64,000 nucleotides of DNA from Mesorhabditis belari (taxonomy: Eukaryota > Nematoda > Chromadorea > Rhabditida > Rhabditidae), in assembly GCA_958450365.1 (NCBI GenBank), contig CAUEEP010000754.1:776001-840000 (forward strand), in the 5' to 3' direction. Made by a program: the position numbers and the translations under genes. Positions 56,501 through 64,000 of this stretch are shown in pieces; the stretch's first letter is position 1; each line of letters opens with the position of its first letter. The notes below the pieces were generated by a model. The model was not told the DNA's origin, ran no database searches, and saw nothing but the letters and a program-made list of their open reading frames with translations.

Positions 56501-59500
56501 TAAAATGCAAACCTTTGTCTTTTTGTTGATCGAAGCTCGAGCCAAACAAAGCACTCGCACCACCTCGATGTGGCCTTCTTTCGCGGCCACGTGCAGCGGA
56601 GACAATGATGCCTGGAAAAAGGAAAATTTAATAAAAATTAGATAAAAGATCTCAGAAAAGAAAGAGAATTATCGAAAATTACTTAAAATTGGTAAAAATT
56701 CAATAAAATTCAATAGAAACGATCAAATTCGTCAATTCTTCATCACTTTTGACAGCATGACTCATCAAAAACTCTCTCTTTCGTTGCGGTGGCTAATTTG
56801 CGCAACTGAGTCATTTGAGAAACTAGCTCGTTTGAGCAGCTAGGCCATTTGAGCAACTAGGCGATTTGAGCAGCTAGGCCATTTGAGTAGCTAGGCCATT
56901 TGAGCAACTAGGTCACTTGCGCAGCTAGCTCGTTTGCGCAACTAGCTCGTTTGAGCAACTAGGTCATTTGCGCAGCTAGGTCATTTGAGCAACTAGATCA
57001 TTTGCGCAGCTAGGCCACTTGCGCAGCTAGGCCATTTGAGCAACTAGGTCACTTGCGCAACTAGGTCACTTGCGCAACTAGAACCTTTGCGCAACTCATC
57101 ATAACTTTCTTCTAAGTTCGCCAATCTTTATGATTTTAGTGTTATTTTATAGATCTCAACAAATGTAACAAAATGACACCAAAATCATAAAGACTAGCAA
57201 ACTTCGAAGAAAGTTATGATGAGTTGCGCAAAAAAATTGGCTAGAAGTAGGCACCCCCGAAAAAGGCTCTTCCAAACTACAGTCCGTTTCATATTTCTTT
57301 ATCCACCCCCCAAAAAGAGGTTTTATGGAGAATGGGTGGAGATATCGAGCTATTTTCTTTTGCAATAGAAAGACCATATTGTAAAACCCTAAAAACACCG
57401 TTTTTGGGTTACTGGATTTTCTCAACAAAAAAAAAACTAAGAAAGAAGATTCTGCGACCGTTTCACATTTCTTTATCCACCCTTAGGAACTTTGAAAATC
57501 AACATTTATTTAGCATTAACAACAAATAAAAGAGACATCAAGAATTGTGAAGATAACAACTAACAATCTAACATAGCATCGGACCGATTAATAACTTGAT
57601 AGATTCGCTTATTCATACTTTTGATAAGGTTTTGGAGAGCCGTGGCGTCAATACGATTCCAGGCAATCTGAATTGATGCTTTTAGTTCCGAAACGGTCGT
57701 AAATTGTCTCTTATGTTTGTAAACATTCCTGACAAGGATGCCCCACAGGTTTTCAATGGGGTTAAGATCCGGGGATCGTGCTGGCCAGTCCAAGATGTTG
57801 ATTCCCTGCGCAGTCAACCAGACTTTTGTATGAGCGGAGCGATGAATTGAAGCATTGTCATGCTGAAAAGTGTAGGCAGTCGCGACATTTTGCTGAACGA
57901 ATGGCAGAAGAGTATCTTTGAGCACTTCAGTATAATCTTGACTGTTCATTTTGCTGGAGACAAATTTCAAAGCGACCGTTCCATTGGCGCAAAAGGCTGC
58001 CCAACACATCACACTTCCTCCTCCGTAGTTACGTGTTCCGAATATCAGTGGATGCTGTCGCAGGTCTCTCCAGTAATGCGAAACACCGTCTGGTCCGTCA
58101 AGATTCCATTTTTTTCATCAGAAAAGATTACCTAAATAAAAACCGTTATTTCAGAGTACGGCATTTCCCAACCTTGCTCCAATCAAAGTTCATATGCTTT
58201 GCGGCAAAGTCTAGACGGGCTTTCTTGTGCTCTTGCTTTAAGGCAGGCTGTTGATTTAGGCGTTCACGATCGATATGATATTTCTTTGACGGCACGCCAG
58301 ATAGTTGTCTTAGAAGCATCGATTTTCAGCTCATTTTTGACCTCATTGATAGACTTTCCATGAATTGAATTCACAATGTGGCGCTTAGCTCGAGATGTAA
58401 GCTGAGGTTTGGGCCCAGTCTTCTTTTTAGGAGTGGTCACGTTCTTGTTCTTTAAATAACGTCGAATGCAATTGTGATTGCGGCCCAACAGCTTTGCGAT
58501 TTCTCGAATGCCCTTCTTGTCGATCATGTAGGCATCGATCTGTCTCTTCTCGTAATCGGAAAGCACTTTCCAACGTCCCATTTCCCAAAATGACAACAAA
58601 TGATTACAAAATATAAAAAAAAATTTAAGAAAAGCAAAAAAATGAATAGTAACATCAAATAAGCGTTGATTTTCAAAGTTTCTAAGGGTGGATAAAGAAA
58701 TGTGAAACGGTCGCAGAATCTTCTTTCTTAGTTTTTTTTTGTTGAGAAAATCCAGTAACCCAAAAACGGTGTTTTTAGGGTTTTACAATATGGTCTTTCT
58801 ATTGCAAAAGAAAATAGCTCGATATCTCCACCCATTCTCCATAAAACCTCTTTTTGGGGGGTGGATAAAGAAATATGAAACGGACTGTAATTTGATGATG
58901 GACAAATGATTTTGAAAGTTAGTTGAATGTCATAAAAAGGTTTTAAAAGCTAGCTGAATATCCTAAAATGATTTTGACGGTTAGCTGAGTATCAAAATGA
59001 TTTAAAAGTTAGCTGAATGTCATAAAAAGGTTTTAAACGTTAGCTGAGTATCTTAAAATGATTTTAAAGTTAGCTGGGGATCTTAAAATGATTCTGGCAG
59101 TTAGCTGGGGATCTTAAAATGATTCTGGCAGTTAGCTGGGGATCTTAAAATGATTCTGGCAGTTAGCTGGGGATCTTAAAATGATTCTGGCAGTTAGCTG
59201 GGGATCTTAAAATGATTCTGGCAGTTAGCTGGGGATCTTAAAATGATTCTGGCAGTTAGCTGGGGATCTTAAAATGATTCTGGCAGTTAGCTGGGGATCT
59301 TAAAATGATTCTGGAACTCAGCTGAGTATCTTAAAATGTTTTTAAAAGCTAGCTGAGTATCTTTTAAAAAAATTCCAAATCCAATGATAACAATTGAGAA
59401 AAAATCCATTGGAAAACAGAAAACTGAAAGAATTTTTTCTTTCAGTTTTCTCAAAGAATTTTTTGTTTCAGCGTGATAAAGGATCGTAAATCGTTTCTGG

Positions 59501-62500
59501 CTTTACTTTGGGCTTAGATTTGTAAAGCCATTCTTTTTGTAGCACTGTTCTCTATTTTTGAGATGAAGCATGAAGAAAAGAGTGAGAAATGAAGAATTCA
59601 TTGCATGAAAAAGGTTTGTTTTCTAAATTGGAAGGACAGTGAGGGGCCTAGAAGGACAGTGAGGAGCCTAGAAGGACAAGAGGCTGTGAGGCTCTCGCTT
59701 GGAGTCCTCCCTTTCCCTTTCACTCATTTGTAATCTATTCGTCTTATTGTACTACTGTAAATAAAGATATATATCTTCTTGCAACTGCAGTTCAGATCGA
59801 TCATTTCACAGGGATTCCCCTCAAATACGTTGGAGGAGTTGTGTTGGATTGTCGGGGTGTTAGAGATGACAGGATATCAAAAGGGATCTCTTTAACTTAA
59901 CTCAAATTCTAGTCCATATCCGTCTACACCTAGGAACGAATAAAAGATAAAAGTATTGTAATGAAACTAGGCTGTAAACTAAGCTGTAAACTAGTCTGTA
60001 AACTAGGCTGTAAAGGCTGTAAACTAAGCTGTAAAGGCTGTAAACTAGGCTGTAAACTAAGCTGTAAACTAGGCTGTAAACTAGTCTGTAAACTAGGCTG
60101 TAAACTAAGCTGTAAACTAGGCTGTAAAGGCTGTAAACTAAGCTGTAAACTAGGCTGTAAACTAGTCTGTAAACTAGGCTGTAAACTAGGCTGTAAACTA
60201 GGCTAAAAAACTGTAACTTTTAACAGATCGTAGAGCTAAAAAAACGATCGAAATGGGAAACGATTTTCGTCAATCGACGCTATTTTCTCATGTTCTTTTC
60301 GAGAAAATCGTGTCTCTTTTCTGTATTTGCGAGTCAGTCAGTCTTTCTCTTTCTTTCTCTTTCTTTCTCTATCTTCCTTTCTTTCTCTATCTTCCTTTCT
60401 TTCTTCCTCTTCCCCTTTCTACCCTTTTCTATCTCTTTTTCTGTGTCAATCGTTCAAAATGAACTCAGCAATGCGAAAAAAAAAGAACCGCAAAGCAATT
60501 TCACCTCGCTTGTACACAAAAGAATGCCTTTACCTTTTGAAAATGTTTTTATAGACTTCTTTTTTTTGAAAGAAATACATTTAAAGCCTTTTGTAAGAGA
60601 TTTGATTGAATCTTTATATTATAAATGTTTAAAAATCGAGAAAATAGAGAAATCTCTGCTCTTTTTGAGTTTCTAAATTTTGAAATGAGTCGTCATGCTT
60701 TGAAAGCCTATAACTTTTCTCAAAAAGAACTTTATTTAGATCTTTTTATATCATTGAATAGAGGAGATTTTAGGCTTTCGAATGATATTAAAAAGAGTTT
60801 AATTGGATAATCCAGTCCAGAAAAATCAGCCGACAAAGTATCGAGTTAGGAAAAAGAGAGAAATATTGGAATCAAATGGACTCAACACCTTTTGAAGCCC
60901 CATAACTTTGTTTAAAGCTAATATTATTCAGATCTTTTTATATCATTAGATAGAGAACATTTCAGGCTTTCGAATGACATTAAATACAGATTGATTGGAT
61001 AATCCAATCCAGAAAAATCAAAGCCAACTCTGACCGATCCAACTCTTAGCAAACCTCTGAGATCCCAACTTTGTCGGCTGATTTTCTTGGACTCAATTAT
61101 CCAATTAAACTCTTTTTGGTATCATTCGAAAGCCTAAAATGTCCTCTATTCAATGATATAAAAAGATACGAATAGTGTTAGCTCTAAACAAAGTTATAGG
61201 CTTTCAACAGAAGGCTTTCAACAGAAGGCTTTCAACTTGGAATCAAATGGACTCAACACCTTTTGAAGCCCCATAACTTTGTTTAAAGCTAATATTATTT
61301 AAATCTTTTTATATCATTGGATAGAGGAGATTTTAGGCTTTCGAATGATACAAAATAGAGTTTGATTGGACAATCGAGTCTAAGAAAATCAGAGCCAAGA
61401 AGAGATGTGATCTAACTTGAGAGTTTAAGCTTAACAAAGCTGGGCTTAGGCTTAGGCTTAGATAGCTACCGTATAGCTTACGATAGCTTAGAATGGCTAG
61501 AGTAGTATGCTCATATACGATAGTTAATCAAAAAGACTGGGTACGGTACCTTGGTTACCTTTTGTGGATGGTTCAGTTTAGGGATCGCGATTTCTTAAAG
61601 ATCGCGAACGAAAGAAACGAAACGAGAAGGTTTATTAGGCTCTAGGTAAGCCTAATAAGCTAGTAAGCTAGTAAGCTAATAGCTAATAGCTAATAGCTAA
61701 TAGCTAATAGCTAATAAGCTAATAGCTAATAAGCTAATAGCTAATAGCTAATAGCTAATAGCTAATAAGCTAATAAGCTAATAAGCTAATAAGCTAATAA
61801 AGGCTAATAGATAAAATGAACATATTGTTGCCTTTGTTTTAATGAACAATAAAGTGAACATACATTGTTTGACACATCGACCTCAACACCACAATGGCAG
61901 AGAGTCTGCACGGCGGACAGTAAACCGGATCGGGCAGCCAAGTGGAGAGCTGTGTCGCCGGACTGAAAAAAAATGAGATTTGTGAGAATGAGCTTGGGAA
62001 TGAGACTCGCAAATTCACTCATAGGAAATTGCGGTAGACAATTCTTGTAATGGATTGGTTAGAGTTGAAGGCAAGATGTAATGGATTGGTTAGAGTTGAA
62101 GGCAAGCTTTGGAAACACTCAAGATTTAGAGTCATTCCTTGGTAGATCATGATTTCAAGTATTCCCTTTGATCAATACGCCTCAACCGTATGCATAACCG
62201 TATGCTCAAAGCTCAACCGTCTAACCGCAACTTTCTAGATTCGATAGATCTTGAGAAGCGAGACTAGAAGTGCGTTTTAAATTTGGAGACGGCTAATGTC
62301 TAGAAGCTAGACCAAAATTGGCTCTAAAAAGCCAAAAGAACTAAAACAAAGCTAAGATAAAGCCTAGCTGCCTAGCTGCCTAGCCTAGCCTAGCTGCCTA
62401 GCCTAGCTGCCTAGCCTAGCTGCCTAGCCTAGCCTAGCTGCCTTGCCTAGCTGCCTTGCCTACTTTCCAGTACGTCTCCTAGCTTTATAGCCTATCATTC

Positions 62501-63064
62501 AAAACAAGAGCCCACTTGATCTCTCTCATTGAGACTGCAACCACGAGTGATCAAGAGGAGAGCGATGTCGACATGGCCTCTTCGAAGCGCCAGATGTAGA
62601 GCAGTTTGACCGGTCTGAAGAAACGATAAGACTAGTTGGTTTTATGATTTCAGTTGATTTCAAATTTATGGAGTAATCAAAAATCTATGTTACGAAAGAA
62701 TCCGATTCCACGACAGAATCGCTTTTTGTCTAAGAATCCGACCAAAAGACGATTTGTGACCGGATTCTGTTGATCGGATTCTGATCATCAGATTCTGTTG
62801 ATCGGACTCTGTTGTCCAGATTCTGCTGTCCAGATTCTGCTGTCCAGATTCTGCTGCTCAGATTCTGCTGCTCAGATTGTGCTGCTCAGATTCTGCTGCT
62901 CAGATTCTGCTGTTCAGATTCTGTCGCTCGGCTTCTGTCGTAACATAAATCAACTTTGAAATTACCTGATCTAAAGCATCAACTGGAGCTCCAGCATCAA
63001 GGAGACTCGTCACACATTCAAGGTGGCCTCTCGCAGCCGCACAATGAAGTGATGTCTCGTCGTC
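48911..63064 (-). CDS. dapk-1: Death-associated protein kinase homologue (ankyrin-ROC-COR-death domain part)
   Basis: DAPK is a calmodulin-regulated Ser/Thr kinase acting in cell death, autophagy and, in C. elegans, epidermal wound and innate responses. Twenty-one minus-strand exons join in phase (897 residues): 63064-62966, 62614-62516, 61962-61864, 56611-56513, 56243-56155, 56048-55946, 55500-55422, 55382-55239, 55098-54992, 54927-54668, 53397-53298, 52482-52193, 51841-51562, 51452-51343, 51279-51168, 51041-50988, 50806-50650, 50423-50296, 50247-50116, 50027-49937 and 48972-48911. The first four are 99-base exons, one ankyrin repeat each (TGQTALHLALRRGHVDIALL). Next are a ROC GTPase-like domain with P-loop GHSTSGKT and GEFSVWEFGGYEP, the COR region (VYGGVRVLPM, RHFLSPKHLA, LLDPPDAMGRDWSILAVKL) and a death domain (QASVGKLCTILAELGRQ). 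A serine-rich tail ends STVSR, as in human DAPK1. The kinase domain lies beyond the window. Confidence 0.95.
49030..49258. repeat. Minisatellite, 19-base TCTCTTCAAAGAATCGTGG unit
   Basis: About 12 copies in the last intron of dapk-1, with outer variants TTTTGAGAGAATCGTGG. Confidence 0.94.
49594..49675. repeat. GGAACCGTATTGG satellite, locus 3
   Basis: Four GGAACCGTATTGG words with AGATCAAAAA spacers, in the last intron of dapk-1. Same family as 24323-24890. Confidence 0.88.
50449..50512. repeat. Hexamer array GAGCCT
   Basis: TAAGCCTAAGCCTGAGCCTGAG and on: about ten GAGCCT copies, with GCCTAA at the left edge, in a dapk-1 intron. GCCTAA is the nematode telomere hexamer read on the other strand, so the array is one base change away from a telomere-type repeat. 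Confidence 0.9.
51925..52158. repeat. Minisatellite, 9-base TCTACAGTC/TCTACAGTA unit
   Basis: About 25 copies of CTACAGTCT, CTACAGTAC and CCCACAGTC, starting 35 bases after the donor (minus strand) that follows the exon 52482-52193. Confidence 0.94.
52818..52905 (-). pseudogene. tRNA-like sequence in dapk-1 intron
   Basis: Minus strand: A-box-like TTGGCCTAGAGGATAG and B-box-like GGTTCGGATCC. The acceptor stem does not pair and no clean anticodon arm forms, so it is scored as a relic. Confidence 0.5.
53048..53175. repeat. Minisatellite, 14-base CGTAGACTAGATCT unit
   Basis: About nine copies in the dapk-1 intron between exons 53397-53298 and 52482-52193. A palindrome of two TAGTTCCTAGTT-like arms follows at 53205-53262. 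Confidence 0.92.
53493..53832. repeat. Foldback element followed by GGAACCGTATTGG satellite locus 4
   Basis: Arms TTCTTCAAAAGAAACCCATT (53499) and its inverse near 53738-53757, with paired GAGAATCAAAAATCAAGCTT and inverse, enclose about 100 bases. The right edge leads directly into AATACGGTTC and TTTTTTGATCTAATACGG words (53767-53832), the same satellite as at 24.3, 38.5 and 49.6 kb. Confidence 0.82.
55560..55920. repeat. Minisatellite, TTAGGCTGGC / TTAGGCTTAGAC words
   Basis: 11-12-base units GGCTGGCTTAG, with GGTCTAGACTG variants, starting 26 bases after the dapk-1 donor at 55945 (minus strand). It contains scattered TTAGGC, the nematode telomere hexamer, but no uniform telomere run. Confidence 0.9.
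56800..57080. repeat. Minisatellite, 17-base TTTGAGCAACTAGGTCA unit
   Basis: About 16 copies in the dapk-1 intron 56612-61863. A hairpin with arms of about 50 bases (GCGCAACTCATCATAACTTT and inverse) follows at 57094-57236. Confidence 0.93.
57280..58887 (-). mobile_element. Tc3-like DNA transposon, 1608 bases, in a dapk-1 intron
   Basis: The element begins CAGTCCGTTTCATATTTC and ends in the inverse, flanked by TA. The terminal inverted repeats are long, about 205-230 bases (to about 57510 and from about 58656), with an internal repeat of the end motif (GTTTCACATTTCTTTATCC). The interior encodes a minus-strand transposase in broken form. Arm identity is high by eye, suggesting a fairly recent insertion. 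Confidence 0.95.
57560..58599 (-). pseudogene. Tc3-like transposase, broken
   Basis: A DDE transposase that would cut and rejoin transposon ends. The N-terminal piece (58599-58264) has paired helix-turn-helix parts, with LSDYEKRQIDAYMIDKKGIR, LLGRNHNCIRRYLKN and the basic TPKKKTGPKP linker. The C-terminal piece (58012-57560) has the second catalytic Asp in QHDNASIHRS and the WPARSPDLNPIENLWG block holding the last acidic residue. Between them the frame changes near 58264, and again at a run of seven A (minus strand) just after the SDEK motif with the first Asp. A likely intron with TTTATTTAG acceptor lies at about 58133-58180. As written it cannot make a full protein. Confidence 0.9.
58905..59360. 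repeat. Minisatellite, 31-base unit (GTTAGCTGGGGATCTTAAAA + TGATTCTGGCA)
   Basis: About 15 copies, the middle eight almost identical, starting 18 bases from the right end of the Tc3-like element. Confidence 0.95.
59958..60205. repeat. Minisatellite, 12-base AAACTAGGCTGT unit
   Basis: About 20 copies, with AAACTAAGCTGT and AAAGGCTGT variants, in the large dapk-1 intron. The Cys/Lys-rich peptide is an artefact. A CTTTCTTTCT tract follows at 60340-60440. Confidence 0.95.
60685..61400. repeat. Palindromic dispersed repeat, second locus
   Basis: The same ~160-base module as at 400-1140, four copies (three forward, one reverse), with AGAGTTTAATTGGATAATC and GAAAAATCAAAGCCAACTCT landmarks. It lies in the large dapk-1 intron. 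Confidence 0.8.
61655..61805. repeat. Array of AGCTAAT and AGCTAATA words
   Basis: 7-8-base units, ending 59 bases from the dapk-1 donor at 61863 (minus strand). Confidence 0.93.
62360..62465. repeat. Array of GCCTAGCTGCCTAGCCTA
   Basis: 10-base GCCTAGCTGC and 5-base CCTAG words, 51 bases inside the dapk-1 donor at 62515 (minus strand). Confidence 0.92.
62765..62940. repeat. Minisatellite, 14-base ATTCTGCTGCTCAG unit
   Basis: About 12 copies, 26 bases inside the dapk-1 donor at 62965 (minus strand). Confidence 0.93.
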
Positions 63065-63214
63065 CTGTATAAGAAAAGAAATAAGCTTTGATTTTAATTT
63101 CAAAGTTTTCTTTAATTCAAGCATAGCTTTCAAATCTTTTTCCAAATTTCGACACTTTTTTAGAAAACATTTCAGTTTCAGTTTGAGTTGAGTCCCTTCC
63201 AAGCTGTAAAGAAG

Positions 63215-63365
63215 CTTTAGAGCTTCCAAGCTTTAGAGCTTCCAAGCTTTAAGAGCTTCCAAGCTGTAAGAGCTTCCAAGCTGTAAAGAGCTTCCAAGCT
63301 GTAAAGAGCTTCCAAGCTGTAAAGAGCTTCCAAGCTGTAAAGAGCTTCCAAGCTGTAAAGAGCTT
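63215..63365. repeat. Minisatellite, 18-base GAGCTTCCAAGCTGTAAA unit
   Basis: About eight copies in the dapk-1 intron upstream (minus strand) of exon 63064. A GAAGGAAAGAA purine tract follows at 63560-63610. Confidence 0.94.
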
Positions 63366-63719
63366 GTCTAAATCGTTCTTTTCCTTCTTATTTGCATATA
63401 AATTGTGTCATTTGTCACAAATTTTGATGTGAGAGTCTTTGGAGAAAAAAAAGGATCGAATAGGAGTCGGGGGGAATGGGGAATGAGCTTATGCATTTAC
63501 AATTTTTGGGTTTTATTCTTAAAATCTATGGTGATCTTTACAAATAGATGTTAAAGAAAGAAAGAAGGAAGGAAAGAAGGAAGGAAAGAAGGAAAGAAAG
63601 AAGGCAGAAAAGAAAGAAAGCTATTTTCCCCATCTTCTCATCATCCTAATCCATTTTCTATTCACCGCCAATCTTAAATCAATAAGTTTATCATAAATTT
63701 CTTTAATAAACTTGTACTT

Positions 63720-64000
63720 TTGTCCAAGTACAAGTACTTGTACTACTTTAAAGTAGTACAAGTACCTTTAAAGTACTTTAAAGTAGTACAAGTACCTTTA
63801 AAGTACTTTAAAGTAGTACAAGAACCTTTAAAGTACTTTAAAGTAGTACAAGTACCTTTGAAGTACTTTAAAGTAGTACAAGAACCTTTAAAGTACTTTA
63901 AAGTAGTACAAGTACCTTTAAAGTACTTTAAAGTAGTACAAGTACCTTTAAAGTACTTTAAAGTAGTACAAGTACCTTTAAAGTACTTTAAAGTAGTACA
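63720..64000. repeat. Minisatellite, 30-base unit, runs off the right edge
   Basis: AAGTAGTACAAGTACCTTTA plus AAGTACTTTA, nine or more copies with almost no variation. It continues past the window. GTAC and AAAGTACTTT palindromes occur in every unit. Confidence 0.96.

Noticed and set aside
59961..60206. Cys/Lys/Gly-rich small protein, metallothionein-like at a glance
   Set aside because: It is a 12-base satellite read in its one open frame.

Overview
The window is eukaryotic nuclear DNA from a rhabditid-type nematode. Three things support this: short GT-AG introns with TTTTCAG or TTTTAG acceptors, gene starts directly behind acceptor-like sites that would fit spliced-leader trans-splicing, and two chemoreceptor genes of the nematode Srh (serpentine receptor class H) family. 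The DNA is AT-rich and packed with tandem repeats. I count more than 40 minisatellite arrays covering about 15 kb, nearly a quarter of the window.

Layout. 0-3 kb: palindromic dispersed repeats, then the zinc-finger exons of a COUP-TF/UNC-55-like nuclear receptor (+) with no ligand-binding domain found downstream. 5-17.7 kb: two tandem Srh receptor paralogues (+), nine and ten exons, with matching exon lengths. Copy A is open throughout; copy B has a one-base frame break near its end. A mariner-type MITE, a nested foldback element and tRNA-like repeats lie between them. 18.2-21.3 kb: two compact genes without minisatellites, eIF5A and RTF2 (both +). 21.3-26.4 kb: no recognised gene; minisatellites and two foldback elements. 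26.4-36.6 kb: an 18-exon M14 zinc metallocarboxypeptidase with a C-terminal ShKT domain (+), introns full of repeats. 36.7-44.7 kb: no gene recognised; a second copy of the MITE, a transposase remnant, large satellites and foldbacks. 44.8-46.8 kb: a small thioredoxin gene (+) preceded by two decayed copies of its own first exon. 47.4-48 kb: an unusual GC-rich repeated module. 48.9-63.1 kb, minus strand and running off the right edge: 21 exons of a death-associated protein kinase homologue (DAPK-1) from the ankyrin repeats to the C-terminus. Its kinase domain must lie beyond base 64000. A 1.6 kb Tc3-like transposon sits in one of its introns.

The genes do not form a pathway; they are unrelated neighbours, apart from the tandem receptor pair. 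All exon boundaries were derived by hand from splice sites and checked for phase, and the resulting proteins agree with known families from end to end.

The most unusual signal is positional. In at least 18 introns of five different genes a minisatellite private to that intron begins within about 0-75 bases of the 5' splice site, while the eIF5A and RTF2 introns have none. I could not run database searches, so family names rest on recognised motifs and the novelty of repeats is untested.
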